DNA of 64,000 bases from Ruminococcus sp. (GTDB lineage: Bacteria > Bacillota > Clostridia > Oscillospirales > Ruminococcaceae), in contig JAGAJO010000004.1 of assembly GCA_017626015.1 (NCBI GenBank), positions 110,713 to 174,712 on the forward strand. The letters are read 5' to 3'. This document shows, in pieces, positions 33,454-42,117 of this stretch (positions are counted from its first letter, which is position 1; the number at the start of each line of letters is the position of its first letter). Below the pieces are notes generated by a model, which did not search any database, was not told the origin of the DNA, and was given only the letters and a program-made list of their open reading frames with translations. A program made the position numbers and the translations under genes.

Positions 33454-33490
33454 GGATCGGCAGCGGAAATTTTCCGCTGCCGATCCTTTT
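33454..33490 (+). terminator. Strong terminator of membrane peptide gene
   Basis: Perfect 16-bp stem from GGATCGGCAGCGGAAA to its complement at 33471-33486, one-base hinge, followed by eight T residues. Confidence 0.92.
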
Positions 33491-33507
33491 TTTTATTTGC
33501 TGATCTG

Positions 33508-33534
33508 TGAAACTATTACGGAAAAATTTCCGTC
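33508..33534 (+). promoter_or_regulatory. Putative ECF-type autoregulatory promoter
   Basis: TGAAAC (33508-33513) and CGTC (33531-33534) with a 17-base spacer resemble the TGAAAC/CGT promoters used by SigW-like ECF factors. It lies 27 bases ahead of the sigma factor gene and no SigA-type promoter is visible, suggesting the factor drives its own gene. Confidence 0.6.
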
Positions 33535-33560
33535 TATTGAAGTGAAAGGGGGCGGACCGT

Positions 33561-34088
33561 ATGGATGTTAATAAAATAAACAGGGAATTTGAAAGGATAT
33601 ATAATGAAAACTACGATTATATATACAAATTCCTGACGGTTAAGGTGTATGAAAGAGAAAGCGCCGAAGATATTTTGCAGAATGTTTTCCTAACGTTCTA
33701 TCAGAGAATGTGTGAAAAGGAAGGAGAAAAGATCCGGGATCCAAGGCATTATATTCTTAAAATGGCAAAACGGGCGGTGGCTGAGCATTATCGTTCACCG
33801 GGAAAACAAAGCTGCGATATAAACGAAGTTGAAATAGTAGATGAAAAGGCTTTGGACATTCTGGAAAATGACGACGGCTATACCTTTGAGGAGATCATGT
33901 CCGGGCTTTCGGAAGCGGACGATCTGACATTCCGTATTTTTATTCTGCATTTTAAGTATGGCTGCACTTTAAGAAAGACGGCAAAGGAGCTTGATCTTTC
34001 GGAGTCAACGGTAAAGTCAAAGATGTACAGGGCATTAAAACGTATCAGACAAAGGTATAAGGAGGGTGACGTTTATGAAAGTATCTGA
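33561..34088 (+). CDS. ECF-type RNA polymerase sigma factor
   Basis: 175 residues, AAAGGGGGCGG before the ATG. Region 2 (EFERIYNENYDYIYKFLTVK, then AEDILQNVFLTFYQRM) and region 4 helix-turn-helix (CTLRKTAKELDLSESTVKSK) are present, with no regions 1 or 3, the mark of ECF factors. It would direct RNA polymerase to envelope-stress-type promoters such as the TGAAAC/CGTC site just upstream. The next gene overlaps its end by 14 bases and probably encodes its anti-sigma factor. Confidence 0.92.
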   Translation: MDVNKINREFERIYNENYDYIYKFLTVKVYERESAEDILQNVFLTFYQRMCEKEGEKIRDPRHYILKMAKRAVAEHYRSPGKQSCDINEVEIVDEKALDILENDDGYTFEEIMSGLSEADDLTFRIFILHFKYGCTLRKTAKELDLSESTVKSKMYRALKRIRQRYKEGDVYESI

Positions 34089-35766
34089 GGGTGTAAGAAA
34101 AAGCTATGATATCAAAAAGAATGACATTTTTAAAAGCATAATAAATTCAGCATATGAACAAACTGCACAGCCCGACGGGATAAGCAAGCAAATTGCCGTA
34201 AATGCTGAAAGGTCATCGGAAAAGCCCAAGGTCAGATCCCGTAAGGCAGGGGTCATCGCAGCTGCCGCCTGTGCGGCGCTGGTAATAGGCGGAGGATATG
34301 CGGGAGGACTGTTCGATAATATAGGCGTGGGAACAGATCCCGAAACAGAGGACAGTCAGATCCAGGAAGGCACGCCGGGCATAGGCTGGAGCGGTCAGAC
34401 CTACGCCATGTCTGCGGATATACCGACCTATCCGGACTTCAGCTCTCTTGCAGAGTCGTCTGACGAAATAATAGAGTACGAATTTTTGGATAGTTCTATA
34501 AAGCTGTGCGGAGATGACGGAGTTTTGACCGAGGCTTCGGAAAAGCTTGACTATGACAGTATCCATGAAAACGGATATGATATTTTTACGGTATATGAGG
34601 TAAAGGTGTCGTTTTCGCATAAGGGCAGTCTACAGGTCGGGGAACATATTCAGTTCAGGCAGTACGGAGCATGTACAGAAGATCAGAAATACGATTACGG
34701 ATCTGAATTTATTCCTCACAGAGCGGGTTTTGCGGCTCTCAGAAAATGCGGCGGAGATATGTATGAGCTGACTGATCTGAAAAATTCCGCATACGAATAT
34801 GACGGTGACGAGAAGCGTTTTGTTTCCCTCTGCGGCGGAGATATGGCGGAACAGGTCATGCCGTGGATAAAGGAGAATTTCAAGGGCAGAAGCTATGATG
34901 ACGTAATTTATTGGTTCAGGGACATAAACGGCGGCAGTACAGACGGGTATGTCAGACGTGATATGTACAGCGATGAATACGGTCCCGGCTGCGTCATAAG
35001 TATAGAGGAAGACGGCGGCGAGCCCGTCATTAAGGTCAGCATAGGCAGTGCTGCCGAAACGAAAAAATATATCGGTATGAGCAGCGGCGAAGCGTCTGAG
35101 CTTATCAGCTCGGAGGGCCGCACCCCGATAATAAGGTATACAAGCGGCGAGGACGGAGTGGTTGTGGACGCTTCCATGGGCAGCGACGATACGGTCACGA
35201 TCATTGTAGGCAGATCAGATCCCGAACCGGACGAAAAAATACTTGCTGAGAATACGGGGTATCTTTCGGAATATCTGGGACTTAAGGACTTTGCAGGAGG
35301 AGAGACAGACGGCGATGACGGTTCCGTAACAAAGATAAAGCCTTTTGACTATCAGTGCGGTGAGATAACCTCAGGCTTTGAAAATCTTGATATTCGTCTG
35401 ATCGGCATATCATCAAACGATTCGGAAAAGGAATATAAGGTCTATATCCTCATAAAAACCCTTGACGGCAGCGATCTGAGCAGCGCAGGCAAAAGGCTTG
35501 ACGACGACGCTATTTCGTCTCCAATAATTGACGCCGATCATTTCACAGGCTGCTTCCCTGGGGAAACAAAGGATCTTGGCAGCTATGCGATCACAAGTCT
35601 TGTTTTCCCGGAAAAAACAGACTCCTTTGCGGAGGATATCTACTGCGAGCTTGTTATAAGCTCGCTGGACGGACATGAAAACGGCAGCAGCGATATTATC
35701 AATATGTATGAGGGCGAATACAGGGCATTGTATCAGTTCCGCTTTGATCAAGGTAAAACCGAATAA
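34075..35766 (+). CDS. Probable membrane-bound anti-sigma factor with large outer domain
   Basis: 563 residues; ATG at 34075 with GGAGGG eight bases upstream, inside the end of the sigma gene. A short cytoplasmic N-terminal part (about 60 residues with paired Lys/Arg) could hold the sigma factor; one membrane helix follows (AGVIAAAACAALVIGGGYAG, near 63-83). The remaining 480 residues are acidic, outside the cell and without a recognised family; a stretch around 335-390 (KKYIGMSSGEASELIS) has a PASTA-like look. Location and topology, not motif, support the anti-sigma call. Confidence 0.65.
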   Translation: MKVSEGVRKSYDIKKNDIFKSIINSAYEQTAQPDGISKQIAVNAERSSEKPKVRSRKAGVIAAAACAALVIGGGYAGGLFDNIGVGTDPETEDSQIQEGTPGIGWSGQTYAMSADIPTYPDFSSLAESSDEIIEYEFLDSSIKLCGDDGVLTEASEKLDYDSIHENGYDIFTVYEVKVSFSHKGSLQVGEHIQFRQYGACTEDQKYDYGSEFIPHRAGFAALRKCGGDMYELTDLKNSAYEYDGDEKRFVSLCGGDMAEQVMPWIKENFKGRSYDDVIYWFRDINGGSTDGYVRRDMYSDEYGPGCVISIEEDGGEPVIKVSIGSAAETKKYIGMSSGEASELISSEGRTPIIRYTSGEDGVVVDASMGSDDTVTIIVGRSDPEPDEKILAENTGYLSEYLGLKDFAGGETDGDDGSVTKIKPFDYQCGEITSGFENLDIRLIGISSNDSEKEYKVYILIKTLDGSDLSSAGKRLDDDAISSPIIDADHFTGCFPGETKDLGSYAITSLVFPEKTDSFAEDIYCELVISSLDGHENGSSDIINMYEGEYRALYQFRFDQGKTE

Positions 35767-35771
35767 CAGAC

Positions 35772-35802
35772 GACCGGGCAGATCGCATTGATCTGTCCGG
35801 TC
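35772..35802 (+). terminator. Terminator-like hairpin behind anti-sigma gene
   Basis: GACCGGGCAGATC and GATCTGTCCGGTC pair (one G-T) around a 5-base loop, followed by ATTTCT. Confidence 0.7.
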
Positions 35803-35812
35803 ATTTCTGCGC

Positions 35813-35867
35813 CCGGGGAAATACTGATCAAATTTCTGTTTTGATCGCATTAGGAGTGTTTCCCCGG
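35813..35867 (-). terminator. Branched hairpin behind hydrogenase gene
   Basis: CCGGGGAAA (35813-35821) pairs with TTTCCCCGG (35859-35867), with an inner GATCAAA/TTTGATC stem. It directly follows the hydrogenase stop on the minus strand; the T-tract is weak. Confidence 0.55.
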
Positions 35868-35868
35868 C

Positions 35869-37395
35869 TTATTTTTCTGTAATAAAGTTCAGATTGATCT
35901 CGTACTGTGAATCTATTGAGTTGGAAACAGGGGCTTCCTTAACGTATTTGTTCACCAATGCGGCGGATTTTTCCACAGGCTGAAGCGTTCCCGCTCCGGC
36001 AACGCAGCCGCCGGGACACGCCATGCCCTCCAGCAGATAGCCGTTGTATTTTCCGGCTTTTGCAAGGGTCAGCAGCTTTCTGCATTCTTTAAGCCCCTGA
36101 GCCGAGGCGACCTTTACCTCTCTGTCAGGGTCAAGACGGTGGATAACGTTTTCCACTGCCTTTGCAACTCCGCCGCTTACGGCAAAGCCTCTTCCATCGC
36201 CGGTGCCTTCCTTAAGCTCTACGGCTTCGTCATCGGAGATATCCTCGAATCTGACAGATTTAGCCTGGAACATTCCCATAAGCTCCTCAAAGGTCAGCAC
36301 AAAGTCAACATCTGAGCGTATGGTGCGCCTTGAAGCCTCCAGCTTTTTGGCTGCGCACGGTCCGATAAAAGCAATGCAGGCGTCCGGGTTGTCTTTTTTT
36401 ATCATTCTTGCCGTAAGCACCATAGGCGTCAGCGCCATGGATATGTAAGGCGCAAGATCAGGGAAAAGCTTCTTTGCCATAACCGACCAGGCGGGACAGC
36501 AGGAGGTAGCCATAAAGGGCTGGTACTGTGGGACCTCTCTCATAAAGTCCTTTGCCTCCTCTATGGAACAGAGATCTGCGCCTATCGCTACCTCCGTCAC
36601 ATCGGCAAAGCCCAGCTTTTTCATAGCCGCAGTTATTTTTTCGGGGGTCGCCTTGGGTCCGAACTGTCCCACAAAGGCGGGTGCAACTATCGCTATGACC
36701 TTTTTGCCCTTTTTCATAGCCGTGATAAGCTGGAATATCTGTCCCTTGTCAACTATCGCTCCAAAAGGACAGCTTACAAGGCACATTCCGCAGGATACGC
36801 ACTTGTCGTAATCTATCTTTGCCTTTCCATGCTCGTCGCTGCCGATAGCGTCCATTCCGCAGGCTTTTGCACAGGGACGCTCCATTTTGTTTATGGCGTT
36901 GTACGGGCATACGTTGGAGCATCTTCCGCACCTTATGCATTTTGACTGGTCTATCACCGATTTTCCGTGCATGATCTTTATAGCTCCCTTGGGACAAACC
37001 TCCTGACATGGGTGAGCAAGACAGCCCTGACAGCAGTCCGTAACGTGAAAATGCGTTTCGGGACAGGCATTGCAGGCGAAATTAATAATGTTTACAAGCG
37101 GCGGATCGTAATATTTTTCCGCAATGGCGCTTTCTTCTATGCCGTCTGCAACAGATCTGTGCTCGTCGATAGGTCTGAGGGGAAGTCCGATAGCAAGCCT
37201 CAGACGTTCCTCAACGATAGCTCTTTCAAGGAATATGGACTCACGGTAAACCGCAACGTCTCCGGGAACTATTTTATATGGAAGCTCGGTTATCCTGCGG
37301 GCGTAGTCCTCCTCCTCATAGGCAAGCCTTGCGACCTCGGTAAAAACCTTTCTTCTTATATCCGTAACGGAAGAATAAATACCTCTCATTTTCAT
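35869..37395 (-). CDS. [FeFe] hydrogenase, group B type
   Basis: 508 residues, GGAGG eight bases before the ATG. The H-cluster motifs are TSCCPAW (298-304), GPCAAKK (345-351) and EGMACPGGCVAGAG (456-469). The second lacks the Met of classical HydA (MPCxxKK) and the third ends in GAG rather than GGG, features of group B enzymes. Three iron-sulfur segments precede them (C108-C134 cluster, CIRCGRCSNVCP, CVSCGMCLVSCP). It would evolve or oxidise hydrogen in the cytoplasm. It is a lone gene with its own promoter; no HydEFG maturases or partner subunits are nearby. Confidence 0.88.
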   Translation of the reverse strand: MKMRGIYSSVTDIRRKVFTEVARLAYEEEDYARRITELPYKIVPGDVAVYRESIFLERAIVEERLRLAIGLPLRPIDEHRSVADGIEESAIAEKYYDPPLVNIINFACNACPETHFHVTDCCQGCLAHPCQEVCPKGAIKIMHGKSVIDQSKCIRCGRCSNVCPYNAINKMERPCAKACGMDAIGSDEHGKAKIDYDKCVSCGMCLVSCPFGAIVDKGQIFQLITAMKKGKKVIAIVAPAFVGQFGPKATPEKITAAMKKLGFADVTEVAIGADLCSIEEAKDFMREVPQYQPFMATSCCPAWSVMAKKLFPDLAPYISMALTPMVLTARMIKKDNPDACIAFIGPCAAKKLEASRRTIRSDVDFVLTFEELMGMFQAKSVRFEDISDDEAVELKEGTGDGRGFAVSGGVAKAVENVIHRLDPDREVKVASAQGLKECRKLLTLAKAGKYNGYLLEGMACPGGCVAGAGTLQPVEKSAALVNKYVKEAPVSNSIDSQYEINLNFITEK

Positions 37396-37441
37396 AAAAT
37401 CATCCTCCAGACAGGTATTGACTTATAGTTTTGTCATTCTT

Positions 37442-37470
37442 ATTGTAACGTTAAATCTCAGTTTTGTCAA
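37442..37470 (-). promoter_or_regulatory. Promoter of hydrogenase gene
   Basis: Minus-strand TTGACA (37465-37470), 17 bases, TACAAT (37442-37447), about 45 bases before the start. Confidence 0.82.
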
Positions 37471-37633
37471 TAGGATATATGAATTTTTACATTTGTTATA
37501 TATTCCTCTCTATATGCAGGCTGCACATATATAATGCACAATATTTATAGGTGTCCTTTCTGTTTGTGAATTATCACTAAAAATTCGCTTGGAAAATCTG
37601 TTTTTTGACAGGATACTTTTTTTGCGAAATACA

Positions 37634-37662
37634 TTGACAGCAATATCATTTTGTAATATAAT
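37634..37662 (+). promoter_or_regulatory. Promoter of sodium symporter gene
   Basis: TTGACA (37634-37639), 17 bases, TATAAT (37657-37662). A leader hairpin AGCGTC/GACGCT (37686-37710) follows before the ribosome site. Between this and the hydrogenase promoter lie about 160 AT-rich bases with nothing else recognised. Confidence 0.85.
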
Positions 37663-37743
37663 ATAAATTAACTTTATTAAGCAAAAGCGTCAAAGCTTTA
37701 AAGCGACGCTCTGGCTTTAAATTTTGTTAGGAAGTGTTGTTAA

Positions 37744-39273
37744 ATGGTAATCAGATGGATAGTTCTTGTGTTCTACCTGGCGCTTATGATCGTCATAGGC
37801 GTATACTACCGCAAAAAGACCTCAAACGTGTCTGACTTCGTGCTGGGGGGACGAGGACTGGGCGCATGGTTTACGGCGTTTGCGTACGGTACGTCGTATT
37901 TTTCGGCAGTTATTTTCGTAGGCTATGCCGGAAAATTCGGCTGGGCTTACGGCGTAGCCTCCACATGGGTTGGAATAGGCAATGCGGTCATTGGTTCCCT
38001 TATGGCGTGGCTGATATTGGGCAAGCGGACAAGAATAATGACAAAGCATATCGAAGCGAAAACCATGCCGGAATTTTTTGAAAAAAGATACAATTCAAAG
38101 CTTCTGAAAATAATTTCCGCAGTTATAGTTTTTGTTTTTCTTATCCCTTATACGGCTTCTGTTTATAACGGTCTGTCAAGGCTTTTTGAAAAGGGCTTCG
38201 GTATACCTTATAAGTACTGTATTATAGGCATGGCTGTATTTACAGCTATCTACGTTATCCTCGGAGGGTACAAGGCTACAGCGCTTAATGATTTTATCCA
38301 GGGCATCATCATGCTTGTGGGTATAACGGCGGTAGTTTTCGCCGTTCTTAACGAAAACGGCGGTCTGGGTAATTCGCTGGATCTGTTGGGCGATATCCCT
38401 GCTGCGGACGGAAAAACAGATATGTACAATTCCATTCTGGGACCGGACCCGATCAATCTTGTAGGCGTAGTTATACTTACGTCACTCGGCACATGGGGAC
38501 TCCCTCAGATGGTCCAGAAATTCTACGCTATCAAGGACGATAAGGCTATCAAGACAGGTACGGTCGTTTCTACTTTATTTGCATTTATTGTAGCGGGCGG
38601 CTGCTACTTCCTCGGCGGCTTCGGAAGACTTTTTGCCGAAAATGTGAACGGTGTTCCTGCGGAGGGCTTTGATTCGGTAGTTCCCATTATGATGGAAAGA
38701 CTTCCTTCCGTTCTTTTCGGACTTGTCATTGTGCTGGTGCTTTCAGCGTCTATGTCAACGCTGTCATCGCTTGTTCTTACATCAAGCTCTACCCTTACGA
38801 TCGACCTTATAAAACCCTTGATGAAGGGAAAAATGGACGAGAAAAAGGAGCTTTTCACCATGAGGTTCTTCACGGCGATCTTCCTGCTTGTTTCGGTGCT
38901 GATAGCTATCATCACTCTGGAAAACCCGCAGACGGTCATCTCGACCCTTATGTCCATTTCCTGGGGTGCACTGGCAGGAGCTTTTCTTGCGCCGTTTATG
39001 TACGGACTTTTCTGGAAGGGCGTTACCAAGGCGGCTGTACTTACAAGCTTTATATGCGGTGTGGGAATAACCGTTGTACATATGTTTTACTATACTCTCG
39101 GAGGAAGGACCGGTTCTCTCGGCGGACTGAACCTTGCTTCTCCCATTAATGCGGGAGCGTTCGCAATGCTTTTCGGCATAGTGATAGTTCCGCTGGTAAG
39201 TCTTGTAACCAAGCCAAAGGCTGAAGACGCAGCCGTTACCGAGGAAGTATTCAAGTGCTTTGAGACTGAGTGA
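37744..39273 (+). CDS. Sodium:solute symporter (SSS family, PutP-like)
   Basis: 509 residues with about 13 membrane helices. VSDFVLGGRGLGAWFTAFAY and the SASMSTLSSLVLTSSS segment (helix with Na+-binding Ser/Thr) are typical of the sodium:solute symporter family. The closest look is to proline/pantothenate-type members, but substrate cannot be assigned. It has a consensus promoter with a structured leader and ends in a hairpin that belongs to the dispersed repeat family, used here as its terminator. Confidence 0.88.
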   Translation: MVIRWIVLVFYLALMIVIGVYYRKKTSNVSDFVLGGRGLGAWFTAFAYGTSYFSAVIFVGYAGKFGWAYGVASTWVGIGNAVIGSLMAWLILGKRTRIMTKHIEAKTMPEFFEKRYNSKLLKIISAVIVFVFLIPYTASVYNGLSRLFEKGFGIPYKYCIIGMAVFTAIYVILGGYKATALNDFIQGIIMLVGITAVVFAVLNENGGLGNSLDLLGDIPAADGKTDMYNSILGPDPINLVGVVILTSLGTWGLPQMVQKFYAIKDDKAIKTGTVVSTLFAFIVAGGCYFLGGFGRLFAENVNGVPAEGFDSVVPIMMERLPSVLFGLVIVLVLSASMSTLSSLVLTSSSTLTIDLIKPLMKGKMDEKKELFTMRFFTAIFLLVSVLIAIITLENPQTVISTLMSISWGALAGAFLAPFMYGLFWKGVTKAAVLTSFICGVGITVVHMFYYTLGGRTGSLGGLNLASPINAGAFAMLFGIVIVPLVSLVTKPKAEDAAVTEEVFKCFETE

Positions 39274-39280
39274 TATTAAG

Positions 39281-39317
39281 GCAATACCGCACACAATGGT
39301 TGTGCGGTATTGTTTTT
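39281..39317 (+). repeat. Repeat-family hairpin serving as terminator
   Basis: CAATACCGCACA (39282-39293) pairs perfectly with TGTGCGGTATTG (39301-39312) around a 7-base loop and is followed by TTTTT. The same sequence forms the right end of the MITE-like element near 13976-14004. Here it lies eight bases after the symporter stop and has the full form of a Rho-independent terminator. Confidence 0.8.
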
Positions 39318-39335
39318 AAATAAAATACGTATGTA

Positions 39336-39364
39336 TTGACAAATTTGCGGAAAAATGATAATAT
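39336..39364 (+). promoter_or_regulatory. Promoter of trpB-like gene
   Basis: TTGACA (39336-39341), 17 bases, TAATAT (39359-39364), 40 bases before the start codon. Confidence 0.75.
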
Positions 39365-39404
39365 AAATATGTTAATAATTTAAAGCAGGAAAGGATCTGA
39401 TCTT

Positions 39405-40772
39405 TTGGATAAGAATATCCCCTATAAAATTTATCTGTCGGAGGACGAACTGCCAAAGCAGTGGTATAACGTAAGAGCCGACATGAAAAAGAAACCGTCT
39501 CCGCTTCTTGATCCGGGTACGGGAAAGCCTGTTACCCTTGAGCAGATGAGCGGCATCTTCTGTACTGAGCTTGCCCGTCAGGAGCTTGACGATACCACCC
39601 CGTACATCGATATCCCTAAGGATATAAGGGATTTTTACAGAATGTACCGTCCTTCACCGCTGACAAGAGCTTATTTTCTTGAAAAAGCGCTTGATACGTC
39701 TGCAAAGATCTACTACAAATTTGAGGGAAACAACACCTCGGGCAGTCATAAGCTCAACAGCGCTATCGCTCAGGCTTACTATGCCAAGCAGCAGGGACTT
39801 AAGGGCGTTACCACCGAGACCGGAGCAGGTCAGTGGGGAACCGCACTTTCAATGGCGTGCGCTTACCTCGGACTTGACTGCAAGGTATTTATGGTAAAAT
39901 GCTCCTACGAGCAAAAGCCTTTCAGACGTGAGGTAATGAGGACCTACGGTGCGAACGTTACTCCTTCTCCCTCGGAAACTACCGAGGTGGGCAAAAAGAT
40001 CCTTGCCGAATTTCCCGGTACCACAGGCTCGCTGGGGTGTGCGATATCCGAAGCTGTTGAGGCTGCGGTAACTCACGAGGGCTACAGATATGTCCTTGGC
40101 TCGGTGCTTTCTCAGGTGCTTATCCACCAGACGGTCATAGGACTTGAGACTATGACGGCGTGCGACAAGTACGGCATCAAGCCGGACGTTATTATCGGCT
40201 GCGCAGGAGGAGGTTCAAATCTGGGCGGACTTATTTCTCCCTTTATGGGAAGAAAGCTGAGAGGAGAGGCTGATTACAGATTCATTGCGGTTGAGCCTGC
40301 TTCCTGTCCGTCGCTGACAAGAGGAAAGTATGCGTACGATTTCTGCGATACCGGAAAGGTGTGTCCGCTTGCTAAGATGTACACACTGGGCAGCGGATTT
40401 ATCCCGTCTGCCAACCATGCCGGCGGACTTCGCTATCACGGTATGAGCTCGGTTCTGTCGGAGCTGTACGATCAGGGACTTATCGAGGCAAGAAGCGTAG
40501 AGCAGACCTCGGTATTCCAGGCAGCGACGCAGTTTGCAAGGGTAGAGGGTACTCTGCCTGCGCCGGAAAGCAGTCACGCTATCAGGGTGGCTATCGACGA
40601 GGCTCTCAAGTGCAAGGAGACCGGAGAGGAAAAGACGATACTTTTCGGTCTGACAGGTACGGGATATTTCGATATGCTGGCGTATCAGAAATATAACGAC
40701 GGAGAAATGTCCGATTATATCCCTACCGATGAGGAGCTTAAGAGCAGTCTCGATAAGCTGCCGAAGATCTGA
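39405..40772 (+). CDS. trpB: Tryptophan synthase beta subunit, TrpB2 type
   Basis: 455 residues from a TTG start with AGGAAAGG about ten bases upstream; no ATG fits. PLP-binding Lys116 lies in NNTSGSHKLNSA and the phosphate-gripping loop is CAGGGSN. The extra N-terminal region and overall length (about 50 residues longer than TrpB1) mark the TrpB2 group, which joins indole and serine and often acts without TrpA. Accordingly no trpA or other trp gene is adjacent; it is a single-gene transcript. It may salvage indole. Confidence 0.88.
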   Translation: MDKNIPYKIYLSEDELPKQWYNVRADMKKKPSPLLDPGTGKPVTLEQMSGIFCTELARQELDDTTPYIDIPKDIRDFYRMYRPSPLTRAYFLEKALDTSAKIYYKFEGNNTSGSHKLNSAIAQAYYAKQQGLKGVTTETGAGQWGTALSMACAYLGLDCKVFMVKCSYEQKPFRREVMRTYGANVTPSPSETTEVGKKILAEFPGTTGSLGCAISEAVEAAVTHEGYRYVLGSVLSQVLIHQTVIGLETMTACDKYGIKPDVIIGCAGGGSNLGGLISPFMGRKLRGEADYRFIAVEPASCPSLTRGKYAYDFCDTGKVCPLAKMYTLGSGFIPSANHAGGLRYHGMSSVLSELYDQGLIEARSVEQTSVFQAATQFARVEGTLPAPESSHAIRVAIDEALKCKETGEEKTILFGLTGTGYFDMLAYQKYNDGEMSDYIPTDEELKSSLDKLPKI

Positions 40773-40782
40773 CGGTAAATAC

Positions 40783-40818
40783 AAAACGTCCCGGGGGAAA
40801 GATCCCTCGGGACGTTTT
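40783..40818. terminator. Bidirectional terminator behind trpB
   Basis: AAAACGTCCCG (40783-40793) pairs with CGGGACGTTTT (40808-40818), closing a GC-rich inner stem between convergent genes. Confidence 0.82.
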
Positions 40819-40839
40819 TATGTCTGTATTCCGGAAAAT

Positions 40840-42111
40840 TTATATGACCGCATTTGCCAGCATAAGCTTGATCCTGTTTTCCTGATTTACCTTTGTTGCG
40901 CCGGGGTCGTAGTCTATGGCAACGATATTTGCGTCGGGATATGCCTGCTTTATTGTTCTTGACATACCCTTTGCCACAATGTGATTGGGGAGGCATCCGA
41001 AAGGCTGGGTGCAGATAATGTTTTTTGTACCCGTTTCGGCAAGCGCAGCCATTTCTGCGGTGATAAGCCAGCCCTCGCCCATTTTAACGCCCTGATTTAT
41101 ATATTTGTCTGCGCATTTTCTGAGATGCTCAAAATCGTGAGGCGGCTGAAAAACTCCTTGCTCGGTGATGATCTTTATCTGCTGCTTCTGGAATTTGTAC
41201 AGAACGTCGTAGCCTATTCCGTAAATAAGCGTTTTTTTGCTTTTCTTGTCGTAGATCTTTCCGTCGTTCACGGCGTCGGAGGCACAGTACATTACAAAGT
41301 CCAGAAGACCGGGAACGTTAGGCTCACAGCCCTCCTCCAGCAGAAATTCGTTAAGATGATTGTTGGCAAGGGGCGAATATTTTACATAGATCTCTCCCAC
41401 AATGCCTACCTTCGGCTTCTTTTCCTTGGTCCTCGGCAGAGCGGCGAAGTCCTTTAAGATCGCTCTGTAGATCCTTGCTGTAGACATATAGTCCTTTTTG
41501 GTTGCAAAAAGCTTTCCCAATCGGTGCTGCCAGCGTGCCAGAAGCTCGTCGGCAGAATTTTTAGTGACCTCGTACGGCTTGCACTGATTGTACAGCAGCA
41601 TCAGCATATCTCCGTAAAGCACTGCATATATGAGCTTGAGAGCTATCGAGGGAGTGACCTCGATGGAAGCGTCCTTTTCCAGACCGCTGAAATTAAGCGA
41701 AAGCACCGGTACCTGCGGAAAAGAGGAGGAAAGAGCCTTGCGCAGCAAATGGATATAATTTGAAGCCCGACAGCCTCCTCCCGTCTGGGAAATAAGCAGA
41801 GCTGTGTGGTCAACATCGTATTTTCCGCTTTTGAGTGCGTCCATGAACTGTCCTATGACCAGCAGTGCAGGATAACAGGTATCGTTGTGAACATTTTTCA
41901 GACCCTCGTCGATAACGTTTCTTGTTGAGGTCTCCAGAAGCTCCATATTATAGCCGTATTTTTTATATATTGCCATAATCAGCCTGAAATGTATCGGAAG
42001 CATATCCGGAACAAGCACTGTGTATTCGCTTTTTCTGGATTTATCAAAATAGGATCTGCAAACTCTGTCAGAGCCTGAATGATTTATTTCCTCTTTTTTC
42101 TGATCTGCCAT
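40840..42111 (-). CDS. 2-hydroxyacyl-CoA dehydratase-like component of activase pair
   Basis: 423 residues. Segments HNDTCYPALLVIGQFMDALK, SQTGGGCRASNYIHLLRKAL and CTQPFGCLPNHIVAKGM are typical of the C-terminal half of very large (about 1400-residue) acyl-CoA dehydratase activase proteins of Firmicutes; conserved cysteines probably bind an iron-sulfur cluster. Here that half is a separate gene, starting six bases after the stop of the 990-residue part. The two products likely form one complex. The substrate and even whether it acts on acyl-CoA are not known for this group. Confidence 0.75.
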   Translation of the reverse strand: MADQKKEEINHSGSDRVCRSYFDKSRKSEYTVLVPDMLPIHFRLIMAIYKKYGYNMELLETSTRNVIDEGLKNVHNDTCYPALLVIGQFMDALKSGKYDVDHTALLISQTGGGCRASNYIHLLRKALSSSFPQVPVLSLNFSGLEKDASIEVTPSIALKLIYAVLYGDMLMLLYNQCKPYEVTKNSADELLARWQHRLGKLFATKKDYMSTARIYRAILKDFAALPRTKEKKPKVGIVGEIYVKYSPLANNHLNEFLLEEGCEPNVPGLLDFVMYCASDAVNDGKIYDKKSKKTLIYGIGYDVLYKFQKQQIKIITEQGVFQPPHDFEHLRKCADKYINQGVKMGEGWLITAEMAALAETGTKNIICTQPFGCLPNHIVAKGMSRTIKQAYPDANIVAIDYDPGATKVNQENRIKLMLANAVI

Positions 42112-42117
42112 TTTATT

